Assembly (NCBI GenBank): GCA_945878865.1
Contig: CAMCUD010000014.1
Coordinates: 50,882-114,881 of the forward strand
DNA from: Bifidobacterium breve
Lineage (GTDB): Bacteria > Actinomycetota > Thermoleophilia > Solirubrobacterales > Solirubrobacteraceae
Reading direction: 5' to 3'
DNA length: 64,000 nt
A program made the position numbers and the translations under genes. Positions 26,140 through 35,154 of the stretch are shown one piece after another. Below the pieces are notes generated by a model. The model was given only the letters and a program-made list of their open reading frames with translations, made no database searches and had not been told where the DNA came from. Position 1 is the stretch's first letter. Every line of letters starts with the position of its first letter.

Positions 26140-27921
26140 ATGACGACGACGAAGACCCTGGACAGCGTCCAGCTCGCGGTGCTGGAGAGCCGCTTCGACG
26201 CGATCGCCCGCTCGATGCTCAACACGCTGCTGCGGTCCGCGCGCACCGGAGTCCTCGCTGTCGCGCACGACTTCTCCTGCGCCGTCCTGACGAAGGACGG
26301 CGACCTCCTGGCCTGGGCCGAGTCGATCCCGATCCACGTGCTGCACGGGCCGAAGGAGATGGTCCAGACGATGAAGCGCTTCCACCCCGACCTCAAGCGC
26401 GGTGACGCCTTCCTGCACAACTCCGGCTACCACGGCTGCTCGCACACGGCCGACTGGACGATGCTCATCCCGATCATCGACGACGACGGCGAGCACCACT
26501 TCACGGTGCTGGCCAAGGCGCACCAGGGCGACTGCGGCAACAGCGTCCCGACGACCTACATGTGGCAGGCGCGCGACGTCTACGAGGAGGGCGGCCTGAT
26601 CTTCCCCGCCGTCAAGGTCCAGTCCAACTACGAGGACAACCAGGACATCATCCGCATGTGCCAGATGCGGATCCGCGCGCCCGACCACTGGTGGGGCGAC
26701 TACCTGGCGCTCATGGGCTCCGCGCGGATCGGCGAGCGCCGCACCCTCGACCTCATGCAGGAGGTCGGCGCGGACACCCTGCTGGCCTACTCGCGCCAGT
26801 GGCTGCAGATGAGCGACGAGCTCATGGAGGAGCGGCTACGCCAGATCCCCAAGGGCAAGGCGACCGCGACGACGATCCACGACCCGCTGCCGCTCGACGC
26901 CATGACCGAGGCCGGCTACGGCGACGGCATCCCGATCAAGGTCACGGTCGAGACGTTCCCGGAGGAGGGGCGCATGGTCGTCGACCTGCGCGAGAACCCC
27001 GACAACCTGCCGAGCGGGATCAACCTCAGCGAGGCGTGCGCGAAGAGCTCGGCGCTCATCGGGGTGTTCCTCGGCATCGGCAAGGGCGTGCCGAGCAACG
27101 GCGGATCGCTCAGCCGGGTCGACGTCCTCATCCGGGAAGGGTGCTGCGTCGGCAGCCCGGTGCACCCGTACAGCTGCTCGGCCTCGACCACCAACCTCCA
27201 GGACCGTGTGGCGAACGCGACGCTCGAGGCACTCGCGGAGATCGCGGACGGCTGGGGCATGGGCCAGTTCGGCTACGGCCAGGCCGCCGGCGGCTCGGTC
27301 ATCAGCGGCACCGATCCGCGGACCGGCAAGCCGTTCGTCAACCAGCTCTACCTCGCCGCCAGCGGCGGGCCGGGCACGCCGTTTCACACCGACGGCTGGC
27401 TGAACGCCTACACGGTCGGCGGCTGCGGGATGCTCTACAAGGACTCGATCGAGATCGACGAGCAGATCCACCCGATCCGCGTCGTCGCCGAGAAGCGCAT
27501 CATCGATTCCGAGGGCCCCGGACGGAGCATCGGGGCGTCGGCGGCGTTCACCGAGTTCGGCCCCGTCGGCTGCTCGATGGAGGTCGTCAACGGCGGTGAC
27601 GGCAGCGTCGTCCCCGCCCGTGGCGCCCGCGGAGGCGGCGAGGGCACGCAGATGCAGATGTGGCGCCGCAAGGTCGACGGCACGCTCGAGGAGATCCCGA
27701 CCTTCCACCGCATCACGCTCGCCGACGGGGAGACCCTCGTCGGCGTGTCCTGCAGTGGCGGCGGCTACGGGCCGCCGACCGAGCGCGAGCTCGACGCCGT
27801 CGCCAAGGACGTCCTCGAGCGCGTGATCACCCCTGAGCGTGCGAAGGCGGTCTACGGGGTCGCCGTGGACCTCGACGGCGTCATCGACCACGACGCAACG
27901 GCCGCCCTGCGCGCCGCCTGA
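26140..27921 (+). CDS. hyuB: N-methylhydantoinase B-type subunit (HyuB, type B1)
   Basis: This 593-residue B1-type HyuB has MLNTLLRSARTG near residue 25, GDAFLHNSGYHGCSHTADW near 90, AKAHQGDCGN near 127 and a WWGDYLALMGSARIGER block near 185. GGAG lies four bases before the ATG. It opens the only operon in the window where a hyuA is flanked by a hyuB on each side, in the order B1, A, B2. The hyuA ATG follows 18 bases after its stop. Confidence 0.94.
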   Translation: MTTTKTLDSVQLAVLESRFDAIARSMLNTLLRSARTGVLAVAHDFSCAVLTKDGDLLAWAESIPIHVLHGPKEMVQTMKRFHPDLKRGDAFLHNSGYHGCSHTADWTMLIPIIDDDGEHHFTVLAKAHQGDCGNSVPTTYMWQARDVYEEGGLIFPAVKVQSNYEDNQDIIRMCQMRIRAPDHWWGDYLALMGSARIGERRTLDLMQEVGADTLLAYSRQWLQMSDELMEERLRQIPKGKATATTIHDPLPLDAMTEAGYGDGIPIKVTVETFPEEGRMVVDLRENPDNLPSGINLSEACAKSSALIGVFLGIGKGVPSNGGSLSRVDVLIREGCCVGSPVHPYSCSASTTNLQDRVANATLEALAEIADGWGMGQFGYGQAAGGSVISGTDPRTGKPFVNQLYLAASGGPGTPFHTDGWLNAYTVGGCGMLYKDSIEIDEQIHPIRVVAEKRIIDSEGPGRSIGASAAFTEFGPVGCSMEVVNGGDGSVVPARGARGGGEGTQMQMWRRKVDGTLEEIPTFHRITLADGETLVGVSCSGGGYGPPTERELDAVAKDVLERVITPERAKAVYGVAVDLDGVIDHDATAALRAA

Positions 27922-27939
27922 CATCCCGACGGAGGAACC

Positions 27940-30084
27940 ATGACCCCCACGTACACCATCTCCGTCGACACCGGCGGGACGTTCACCGACCTCGTGCTCG
28001 CCGATCAGGACGAAGTCATCGGCCTGTTCAAGAGCTCGACAACGCCCGACGACCTGTTCGTCGGCATCACCGGCGCGATCGAGAAGGCGGCCGCGCACGT
28101 CGGCCTGCCGATCGCCGACCTGCTCGCCGCGACCAAGGTGTTCGTCTACTCCACGACGCGCTCGACGAACGCGATCCTCACCGGCAACGTCGCGAAGACG
28201 GCGTTTGTCACGACGCGCGGTAACCGCGACATCCTGCTCTACCGCGAGGGCGGCAAGGACCAGCCGCACAACCTCGCGCTGCCGTTCAAGACGCCGTACG
28301 TGCCGCGGCGCCTGTGCTTCGAGATCACCGAGCGCGTGCTGGCCGACGGCAGCGTCGCGGTCGAGCTCGACGAGGCCGCGGCGCGCGCGACGCTCGAGCG
28401 GATCGGCGAGCTGGAGGTCGAGGCGATCGGCGTCTGCCTGCTGTGGTCGATCCTCAACCCCGAGCACGAGCTGCGGATCGGCGAGCTCATCGAGGAGATC
28501 CTGCCCGGCGTCGAGTACTCGCTCAGCCACCAGGTCAACCGCATCGTGCGCGAGTACCGGCGCGCGTCCTCGACGGTCATCGACGCGTCGATCAAGCCGC
28601 TCATGCGCGACCACCTCAACGACCTGGAGAGCCGGCTGCGCGGGCTCGGCTTCAACGGCGATCCGCTGATGGTGACGCACGTCTCCGGCGGCGTCATGCG
28701 CACCGAGCAGATGTGCGAGCGGCCGATTCAGACCGTCGACTCCGGGCCGGCGCTCGCGCCCGTCGCGGGCGTGGTCTACGCGGAGGCCGAGCCCGACGCG
28801 AAGGCGCCCGACGTGCTCGTCGTCGACACCGGCGGGACGAGCTTCGACGTGTCGATCGCGAACGAGGGCCGCATCCTCTACACGCGCGAGAAGTGGCTCG
28901 GGCCGAAGTGGTACGGGCACATGACCGGCCTGCCGGCGGTCGACACGCAGTCGCTCGGCGCGGGCGGCGGCTCGATCGCGCGCGTCGACGCGGGCGGCCT
29001 GCTGCACGTCGGCCCGGAGAGCGCGGGCGCCGACCCGGGGCCCGTCGCCTACGGCAAGGGCGGCACGGAGCCGACGGTGACCGACGCCGCGCTGGTGCTC
29101 GGCTACATCGACCCGGACAACTTCCTCGGCGGCGCGATGAAGCTCGACCTCGAGGCGGCGCGCTCGGCGATGCTCGAGAAGGTCGGCGAGCCGCTCGGGC
29201 TGAGCGCCGAGGGCGCGGCCGAGGCGATCCTGCGCGTCGCGTCGGAGTCGATGCGCGGGTTCATCACCGACATGACCGTCGCGCAGGGGCGCGACCCGCG
29301 GCAGTGCGTCATGATCGCCGGCGGCGGCGCGGCGGGCCTGAACATCGTGCGTATCGCTCGGGATCTCGGCGTCAGGCAGATCATCATCCCGCGGCTCGCC
29401 GCCGGGCTGAGCGCCACCGGCGGGCAGTTCAGTGACATCAGCGCGACGTTCTCGATCGGCCAGTACGCGAGCTCGGCCGCGTTCGACTTCGACAAGGTCA
29501 ACGCCACGGTCGGCGAGCTGAAGACCGCGCTGACGTCGTTCCTCGACGCGGTCGACCAGCCCGGCGAGCGCGAGATGCGCTTCGTGTGCGAGGCCCGCTA
29601 CGACCAGCAGATCTGGGAGATCGACGTCGACCTCGGCGAGGGCCGCGAGTTCCACGGACCCGAGGACCTGGCGTGGCTGCAGGAGCGCTTCGACGCCGCG
29701 CACCTCAACCTCTTCGCGGTCAACCAGCCGGGCTTCCCGATCGAGATCGTCACGTGGCGCGGTGAGGGACGGATCATCCGCCCGAAGCCGGCGCTCACGA
29801 CGGCGGGCGCCGACGACGACGACGCGGGCGCTGCGGCCGATGTGGACGTCACGACGCGCACCGGCTGGTTCGGCGGTGAGCCGATGGACACCGCGGTGCA
29901 CCGCGTCGAGGACATGAGCGCGCTGACACGCATCGAGGGCCCGGCGATCATCGAGGAGCCCACGACGACGATCGTGCTCGACCCGGGCTCGGTCGCGCAG
30001 GTGCGCCCGACGCACTACCTCGTGGAGATCGCCGGCGCCGACGAGGCCGCGATCGCCGCGGGCACGGTCGGGGCGGAGGCGTAG
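27940..30084 (+). CDS. hyuA: N-methylhydantoinase A / oxoprolinase-type ATP-binding subunit (HyuA)
   Basis: This 714-residue HyuA has DTGGTFTDLVL (about 8-18), KSSTTPDD near 30, a central VDTGGTSFDVSI near 300 and AGGGAAGLN near 460. GGAGG lies four bases upstream of the ATG. It differs from the HyuA at 1361-3439 by an acidic insert near the C-terminus (ADDDDAGAAADVD, about 623-635). Only two HyuA proteins serve eight HyuB proteins here, so this one may pair with several partners. It is followed after two bases by a B2-type hyuB. Confidence 0.94.
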   Translation: MTPTYTISVDTGGTFTDLVLADQDEVIGLFKSSTTPDDLFVGITGAIEKAAAHVGLPIADLLAATKVFVYSTTRSTNAILTGNVAKTAFVTTRGNRDILLYREGGKDQPHNLALPFKTPYVPRRLCFEITERVLADGSVAVELDEAAARATLERIGELEVEAIGVCLLWSILNPEHELRIGELIEEILPGVEYSLSHQVNRIVREYRRASSTVIDASIKPLMRDHLNDLESRLRGLGFNGDPLMVTHVSGGVMRTEQMCERPIQTVDSGPALAPVAGVVYAEAEPDAKAPDVLVVDTGGTSFDVSIANEGRILYTREKWLGPKWYGHMTGLPAVDTQSLGAGGGSIARVDAGGLLHVGPESAGADPGPVAYGKGGTEPTVTDAALVLGYIDPDNFLGGAMKLDLEAARSAMLEKVGEPLGLSAEGAAEAILRVASESMRGFITDMTVAQGRDPRQCVMIAGGGAAGLNIVRIARDLGVRQIIIPRLAAGLSATGGQFSDISATFSIGQYASSAAFDFDKVNATVGELKTALTSFLDAVDQPGEREMRFVCEARYDQQIWEIDVDLGEGREFHGPEDLAWLQERFDAAHLNLFAVNQPGFPIEIVTWRGEGRIIRPKPALTTAGADDDDAGAAADVDVTTRTGWFGGEPMDTAVHRVEDMSALTRIEGPAIIEEPTTTIVLDPGSVAQVRPTHYLVEIAGADEAAIAAGTVGAEA

Positions 30085-30086
30085 CG

Positions 30087-31946
30087 ATGGCGATCGACCG
30101 GGTCACGCTCGGCGTGATGGCCAACCGGCTGGACTCCATCACGCGCGAGATGACGAACACGATGGTGCGCACCGCGCGCTCAACGACGATGGCGGCGAAG
30201 GACTTCTCGACGTCGATCGTGTCGTCCGAGGGCGAGATGGTCAGCGCGCCGGAGGGCATTCCCGTGCACGTCTACGGGTCGGGCCTCATCGCGCAGGCGA
30301 TGACGGAGATCCACGGCGACGCGATCAAGCCCGGGGACGCGTACCTGACGAACGACCCGTACCAGGGCAACAGCCACGCGGCCGACCAGACGGTGCTCGT
30401 CCCGGTGTTCTTCGAGGGCGAGCACGTGTTCACGTCGGTGGCCAAGGCCCACCAGGCGGACATCGGCAACGCCAAGCCGACGACGTACTCGCCGACCGCG
30501 CTGGACGTCTACAACGAGGGCGCCCTGATCTTCCCGTGCGTGAAGGTGCAGGACCGCTACCAGGACGTCACCGACATCATCCGCATGTGCGAGCGGCGGA
30601 TCCGCGCGTTCGACACGTGGTACGGCGACTACCTCGCCGCCCTCGGCGCGGCGCGGCTGGCCGAGCGGCGGCTGCAGGAGTTCTGCGAGGCCTACGGGCT
30701 GGCGACGGTGCGCGAGTTCGTCGCCGAGTGGCTGGACTACTGCGAGCAGATGACCGCGGAGGCGATCTCCAAGCTGCCCGCCGGGCGGGTGCACGCGTCG
30801 ACGTGCCTCGACCCGTTCCCGCGGCTGCCCGACGGGATCCCGCTGCAGGCGACGATCGACGTCATGCCCGACGAGGGGCGCGTCGTCGTCGACCTACGCG
30901 ACAACCCGGACTGCACGCCGACCGGGCTGAACCTCACGGAGTCGACGTCGAAGAACGCCGCGACGACGGCGATCCTCATGTGCCTGAACAGCGTGCCGGA
31001 GACCCGTGAGGTCATCGTCCCGAACAACGCGGGGTGCTACCGGCGCATCGAGGTGCTGCTGCGCGAGAACTGCGTCGTCGGGATCCCGCGCCACCCGGCA
31101 AGCGCGTCGGTGGCGACGAACACCGTCGTCGACCGCGTCGTGGGGATGGTGCTGCGCGCGGTCGCCACGATGCGCGAGGGCGTCGGCGCGGCGCACCCGT
31201 GCTTCGGCCAGCCGCCGTACACCGGCGTGGCGTCGGGGGTCGACGCGCGGCGCGACGGTGAGGACTACGTCTTCCAGCTGTTCAGCGGGACGAGCGGCGG
31301 GCCGGCCACCGCGCACAACGACGGGTGGCTGCAGTTCACCAACACCGCGGGCGCGGGGCTGGAGTACGTCGACTCGACGGAGGTCGTCGAGCAGAAGTAC
31401 CCGATCGTGGTGTGGGAGAAGGTCGTGCGTGTCGACTCCGAGGGCGCCGGGCGGATGCGCGGCGCGCCGGGCGGCACGACGGTGTTCGGTCCGCGGTTCG
31501 ACCCGCTGGAGATCCAGTACTACCTCGACGCGGTGGTCAACCGCTCGCAGGGCGTGCGCGGCGGGCAGATGTCGCGCGGGCCGGAGGCGTGGCTTGTGAG
31601 CGCCGACGGCGCGGCGACGAAGCGGACCGAGACCGTCGGCGAGGTGCCGGTCGATGTCGGCGAGTGCATCCTGTCGTGGTCGGGCGCGGGTGCGGGCTAC
31701 GGCCCGGCCGCTGAGCGCGACCCCGAGCGGGTGCTGCGTGACGTCGTCGACGGCTACATCACCCCGGCACGCGCGACGGCCGCGTACGGCGTGGTGCTCA
31801 CCGGCGATCCGGCCCGCTGGGAGACGCTCGCCGTCGACGCGGAGGCGACGGCCGCGGCCCGCGCGGCGTTCGCCGACGCAGCGCCGGACGACGACGTCGC
31901 CCGCGACACGTCCCTGCCGGACACCTGGTGGCTGGCGGCGGCATGA
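30087..31946 (+). CDS. hyuB: N-methylhydantoinase B-type subunit (HyuB, type B2)
   Basis: This 619-residue B2-type HyuB has MTNTMVRTARSTTMAAKDFS near residue 20, LTNDPYQGNSHAAD near 88, AKAHQADIGN (Ile in place of the usual Cys) near 120 and a SWSGAGAGYGP block near 530. It starts two bases after the hyuA stop and is the B2 member physically linked to a HyuA. Its nearest relative in the window is the copy at 16450-18333. Confidence 0.94.
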   Translation: MAIDRVTLGVMANRLDSITREMTNTMVRTARSTTMAAKDFSTSIVSSEGEMVSAPEGIPVHVYGSGLIAQAMTEIHGDAIKPGDAYLTNDPYQGNSHAADQTVLVPVFFEGEHVFTSVAKAHQADIGNAKPTTYSPTALDVYNEGALIFPCVKVQDRYQDVTDIIRMCERRIRAFDTWYGDYLAALGAARLAERRLQEFCEAYGLATVREFVAEWLDYCEQMTAEAISKLPAGRVHASTCLDPFPRLPDGIPLQATIDVMPDEGRVVVDLRDNPDCTPTGLNLTESTSKNAATTAILMCLNSVPETREVIVPNNAGCYRRIEVLLRENCVVGIPRHPASASVATNTVVDRVVGMVLRAVATMREGVGAAHPCFGQPPYTGVASGVDARRDGEDYVFQLFSGTSGGPATAHNDGWLQFTNTAGAGLEYVDSTEVVEQKYPIVVWEKVVRVDSEGAGRMRGAPGGTTVFGPRFDPLEIQYYLDAVVNRSQGVRGGQMSRGPEAWLVSADGAATKRTETVGEVPVDVGECILSWSGAGAGYGPAAERDPERVLRDVVDGYITPARATAAYGVVLTGDPARWETLAVDAEATAAARAAFADAAPDDDVARDTSLPDTWWLAAA

Positions 31947-32047
31947 TCGGGCGAGGCCGGACAACCGCCGGGTTCACTAGGGTTCGTGGGGAATTCCATG
32001 GTCGAAGTCGTCTACGTGGTCGTTTCCCCCGGCAGGACTGTCACGCG

Positions 32048-32851
32048 ATGAGCGCGGCGGATCCCACCCCGGTCGAGGAACCGCTGTCGAGCACCGACCC
32101 CGGCCTCGTCGACGATCTCGCCGATCGCATCCACACCCGGGTGCTGACGGGCGAGTATGCGGTCGGCTCGTGGCTGCGCCAGGAGGCGCTCGCGCAGGAG
32201 TTCGGCGTGTCCCGCACCCCGGTCCGTGAGGCGCTGCGCAAGCTGCAGGCCGCGCGCGTCGTTGACGTCATCCCGCACCGCGGCGCGCTCGTGCGCGCCC
32301 CCACGGCGACGGACATTCGCGAGTCCTACCTCATCCGCGGCGAGCTGGAAGGGCTCGCGGCCGAGATGGCCGTCGCCCGGATCGACGACGAGCAGCTGCG
32401 CCGGCTGCGCGAGGCCGAAGAGGCGTTCCGCCAGGCCATTCCGGTGCTGTCGAAGATCGCGCGCGACCAGGGCGTCGAGGCAATCGCCGACGGCCCGTGG
32501 GATGCCGCGAACCTCGCGTTCCACCGGGCGATCATCGACGCCGCCGGCATCGGTCGGCTGCGCCCGCTCATCGCCGATCTGCGCAAGGCGTTCCCGCGCA
32601 ACCTGTCGTGGGCGGCGCTGGCGGAGGAGCCCAGCCTGCTGGAGGACAACGTCACGCAGCACGCGCGGATCCGCGCGGCGATCGAGCGTCGCGACCCGGT
32701 CGCCGCCCGCCGCTGGACGACCGACCACTGCCGCCGCACCGGCGAGCTCGTGGCCGACTGGTTCGAGCGCAAGTACGCCGCGGCCGACGCGGTGGACAGC
32801 GGGCTCGACGAGCGCGCCGCCAAGCGGCGCCAGGCCATCTCGCGGCCATGA
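32048..32851 (+). CDS. GntR family regulator, FCD-type (GntR-2)
   Basis: This 267-residue paralogue of GntR-1 carries the same winged-helix recognition segment FGVSRTPVREALRKLQA and nearly the same wing (PHRGALVRAPTA), so it should read the same DNA. Its FCD domain keeps three of the usual metal-ligand histidines (His159, His205, His227), with Asn155 where Asp is common; GntR-1 has lost two of these histidines. The start at 32048 gives a natural N-terminus, though no clear ribosome site precedes it. I saw no TTGGATCCAA copy in the 101 bases upstream. The stop overlaps the luciferase-like gene (ATGA). Confidence 0.9.
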   Translation: MSAADPTPVEEPLSSTDPGLVDDLADRIHTRVLTGEYAVGSWLRQEALAQEFGVSRTPVREALRKLQAARVVDVIPHRGALVRAPTATDIRESYLIRGELEGLAAEMAVARIDDEQLRRLREAEEAFRQAIPVLSKIARDQGVEAIADGPWDAANLAFHRAIIDAAGIGRLRPLIADLRKAFPRNLSWAALAEEPSLLEDNVTQHARIRAAIERRDPVAARRWTTDHCRRTGELVADWFERKYAAADAVDSGLDERAAKRRQAISRP

Positions 32852-33696
32852 CGTCGCCGAAATACGCGGTGTACCTGCCGCACTACGGCCCGTTCGGGGA
32901 CCCGTTCGTGCTCGCGGATCTGGCCGTGCTCGCCGAGGAATCGGGCTGGGACGGCGTGTTCCTGTGGGACCACATCGTGCATGACCCGGGGTCGGGCGAC
33001 CCGACGGTGGACGCGTGGCTGGCGCTGACGCTGATCGCGGAACGGACCTCGCGGATCACGCTGGGGCCCATGATCACGCCGCTGCCGCGCCGGCGACCGT
33101 GGAAGGTCGCGCGGGAGGCGGCGACGCTCGACGTCATCTCGGGCGGGCGGCTCGTGCTCGGGACCGGGCTCGGCGACCTCGAGGACTACGTGACGTTCGC
33201 CGAGCCGCGCGCGGGATCGGAGCGGGTGGAGCGGCTGCTCGAGGGAATCGAGCTGCTGCGACGGTTCTGGAGTGGTGAGCGAGTGTCGTTCCATGGGATC
33301 CGGTACTCGGTCTCCGACGTGGTGATGCAGCCGCGGCCGGTCCGCGGGTCGGTGCCCATCTGGATGGCCGGCGGCCACACGAACGCCAACGCGCTGGCAC
33401 GGGCGGCGGACGTGGACGGCGTGGCGGCGATCCGGTACCCGTGGGATCTCGATCGGATGATGGAGCCGTGGGAGCTGGCGGAGATCGTGTCGACGGTCTC
33501 CGAGCACCGGGGCGGTGACATGGACGGGTATGACGTCATCGCGATCGGGCGGTCGTCCGCCGGAGCGGCGGGCGTGGCGCATGTGGCGGAGTTCGCCGAG
33601 GTCGGGATGACGTGGTGGTGGGAGACGATCCACCAGGACAAGGACGACCTGGAGGCGACGCGGGCGCGGATCGGGGCGGGACCGCCGCGCCCCTAA
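32848..33696 (+). CDS. Luciferase-like (LLM class) flavin/F420-dependent oxidoreductase
   Basis: This 282-residue protein has the luciferase-like TIM barrel: VFLWDHI near residue 35, TLGPMITPLPRRRP near 70, the GRLVLGTGLG block near 98 and PIWMAGG near 165. Members oxidise or reduce substrates with FMNH2 or F420. The ATG overlaps the GntR-2 stop by four bases. Whether it uses F420 or FMN cannot be read from the sequence. It probably handles an intermediate of the island pathway. Confidence 0.85.
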   Translation: MTSPKYAVYLPHYGPFGDPFVLADLAVLAEESGWDGVFLWDHIVHDPGSGDPTVDAWLALTLIAERTSRITLGPMITPLPRRRPWKVAREAATLDVISGGRLVLGTGLGDLEDYVTFAEPRAGSERVERLLEGIELLRRFWSGERVSFHGIRYSVSDVVMQPRPVRGSVPIWMAGGHTNANALARAADVDGVAAIRYPWDLDRMMEPWELAEIVSTVSEHRGGDMDGYDVIAIGRSSAGAAGVAHVAEFAEVGMTWWWETIHQDKDDLEATRARIGAGPPRP

Positions 33697-33697
33697 G

Positions 33698-33747
33698 GCC
33701 GAACGTCGAGGAGGTGTCGCTAGAGCGACATCATTTCGACGTTCGGC
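33698..33747. terminator. Bidirectional hairpin between convergent genes
   Basis: GCCGAACGTCGA (33698-33709) pairs with 33736-33747, and after an internal loop TGTCGCT (33715-33721) pairs with AGCGACA (33724-33730). It begins two bases after the luciferase-like stop and overlaps the end of the convergent DUF849 gene. No T tract is present. Confidence 0.65.
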
Positions 33748-34453
33748 GGGGTTGGGGGCGTGTGGCGGCCGTGATGAGGTCCGCGTTGCCGCGCACCGCC
33801 GCACCCCCCGGGTCCACCAGCACATCCTCGAACCCCATCCGCGTGTCATAGCCCCGCGCCAGCGCGTCGCGAGCCAGCGGCCAGCACGCCGCGCCCATCC
33901 CGTGCTGCAACCGCGGCACCTCGATCCCGTGCCGGTCCAGTGCCGCGTGCATCGCCGCGCACTCCGCCAGCGCCTGATCCACATCCTCGGTCACGGGCTC
34001 CACGATGACCCGCAGCATCCGGTCGGCCAGGCCCGACGCCGCCAGCCGGTCGACATCGCCGACCGTCAGCACCGCCGCCTCCACTCCCAGTCCCTGCGAC
34101 AGGAACGCCGCGGCCAGCGACACCGCGCCCGCGTCGCCGAACAGCGCCGAGCCGAAGTCCGGCTCGCGCCAGCCGCGCAGCAGCTCAAGCCGCCGCACCG
34201 GATCGGGCTCGATCCAGGGCGCCGACGACACCCCCACCGGAAGCCCCGACGCCTCGCGCACCAGCCGCGCCACCTCGTTGACGACCACCGGGTCGATCGT
34301 CTCGGCACCGGCGGCATCCCGCGCATGGAGATGGATTGCGCCGGCGCCCGCCGCCGCACACGCCACCGCGTCGGCCGCCAGCTCCTCGGGCGTGATCGGG
34401 ACCGCCGGGTGCTCGGCCTTCGACCGGCCGCCGTTCAGCGCGGCCTTGATCAC
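33731..34453 (-). CDS. DUF849 / beta-keto acid cleavage enzyme (BKACE)-like protein
   Basis: This 240-residue protein matches the BKACE family, zinc-dependent enzymes that condense a beta-keto acid with acetyl-CoA to give acetoacetate and a new CoA ester. Visible are IKAALNGGR at the start, AIHLHARD (metal-binding His-x-His) near residue 45 and a C-terminal GYDTRMGFEDVL segment. The GTG at 34453 overlaps the stop of the upstream SDR by four bases. At 240 residues it is shorter than the usual 270-300. It is the last gene of the operon that begins at 37302. Confidence 0.82.
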   Translation of the reverse strand: MIKAALNGGRSKAEHPAVPITPEELAADAVACAAAGAGAIHLHARDAAGAETIDPVVVNEVARLVREASGLPVGVSSAPWIEPDPVRRLELLRGWREPDFGSALFGDAGAVSLAAAFLSQGLGVEAAVLTVGDVDRLAASGLADRMLRVIVEPVTEDVDQALAECAAMHAALDRHGIEVPRLQHGMGAACWPLARDALARGYDTRMGFEDVLVDPGGAAVRGNADLITAATRPQPRRTSK

Positions 34454-35154
34454 CAGGGGATCTTCACGCGCCGCTTGTAGAACCCGCCGCTCGGCAGCGC
34501 GTCGGAGTCCATCCGCGCGAGCCACAAGATCGTGTCCGCGCCGTCGGCGATCGACAGGTACGCGCCGTCGCCGCCCATGTCGGTCTTCACCCAGCCCGGG
34601 CAGATCGAGTTCACCGACACCTGCGGGAACAGCGCCGAGTGGAGCATCCGCGTCAGGCCGTTGAGCCCGAGCTTGCTGATCCGGTAGCCCGGCGAGATCG
34701 TGCCCATCTCGTCGAGCTGGCCCATGCCGCTCGACACGTTGATCACGCGCGCGGGCGCGGCCTCGCGCAGCAGCGGGAGGACGGCCAGCGTCAGGCGCCA
34801 CGCGCCGAAGAGGTTCACGTCGACCGTCCGGCGCACGATCTCGAAGTCGACCTCGAGCGGGCTCTCGCCGCGGTCGAGGATGATCCCGCCGTTGTTGACG
34901 AGGACGTCGAGCCGGCCGGCGTGCTCGCGAATCGTCTCCGCGCACGCCGCGACGCTCACGTCGTCGGTGATGTCGAGCCCGACGACCACGACGCGTGCCG
35001 CGAGGTCCTCACCGAGCCCGGCCCGCGCGGCCTCCCCCGCCGCCACGTCGCGCGCGCCGAGGAACACCGTCATCCCATCTGACGCCAGCTCGCGCACGAC
35101 CTCCAGCCCGATGCCCCGCGCCGCGCCACTGACCAGCGCGACCCGCTCAGACAC
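34450..35154 (-). CDS. Short-chain dehydrogenase/reductase
   Basis: This 234-residue SDR has SGAARGIG (9-16), NNGG near 90, NVSSGMG near 140 and the YRISK Tyr-Lys pair near 160, all intact. The GTG start at 35154 overlaps the hydantoinase gene by eight bases. The ILDRGESPLEVDFEIVRRTV segment resembles carbonyl-reductase-type SDRs. It probably reduces or oxidises a product of the hydantoinase step before the DUF849 enzyme; this order is inferred from gene order only. Confidence 0.9.
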   Translation of the reverse strand: MSERVALVSGAARGIGLEVVRELASDGMTVFLGARDVAAGEAARAGLGEDLAARVVVVGLDITDDVSVAACAETIREHAGRLDVLVNNGGIILDRGESPLEVDFEIVRRTVDVNLFGAWRLTLAVLPLLREAAPARVINVSSGMGQLDEMGTISPGYRISKLGLNGLTRMLHSALFPQVSVNSICPGWVKTDMGGDGAYLSIADGADTILWLARMDSDALPSGGFYKRRVKIPW

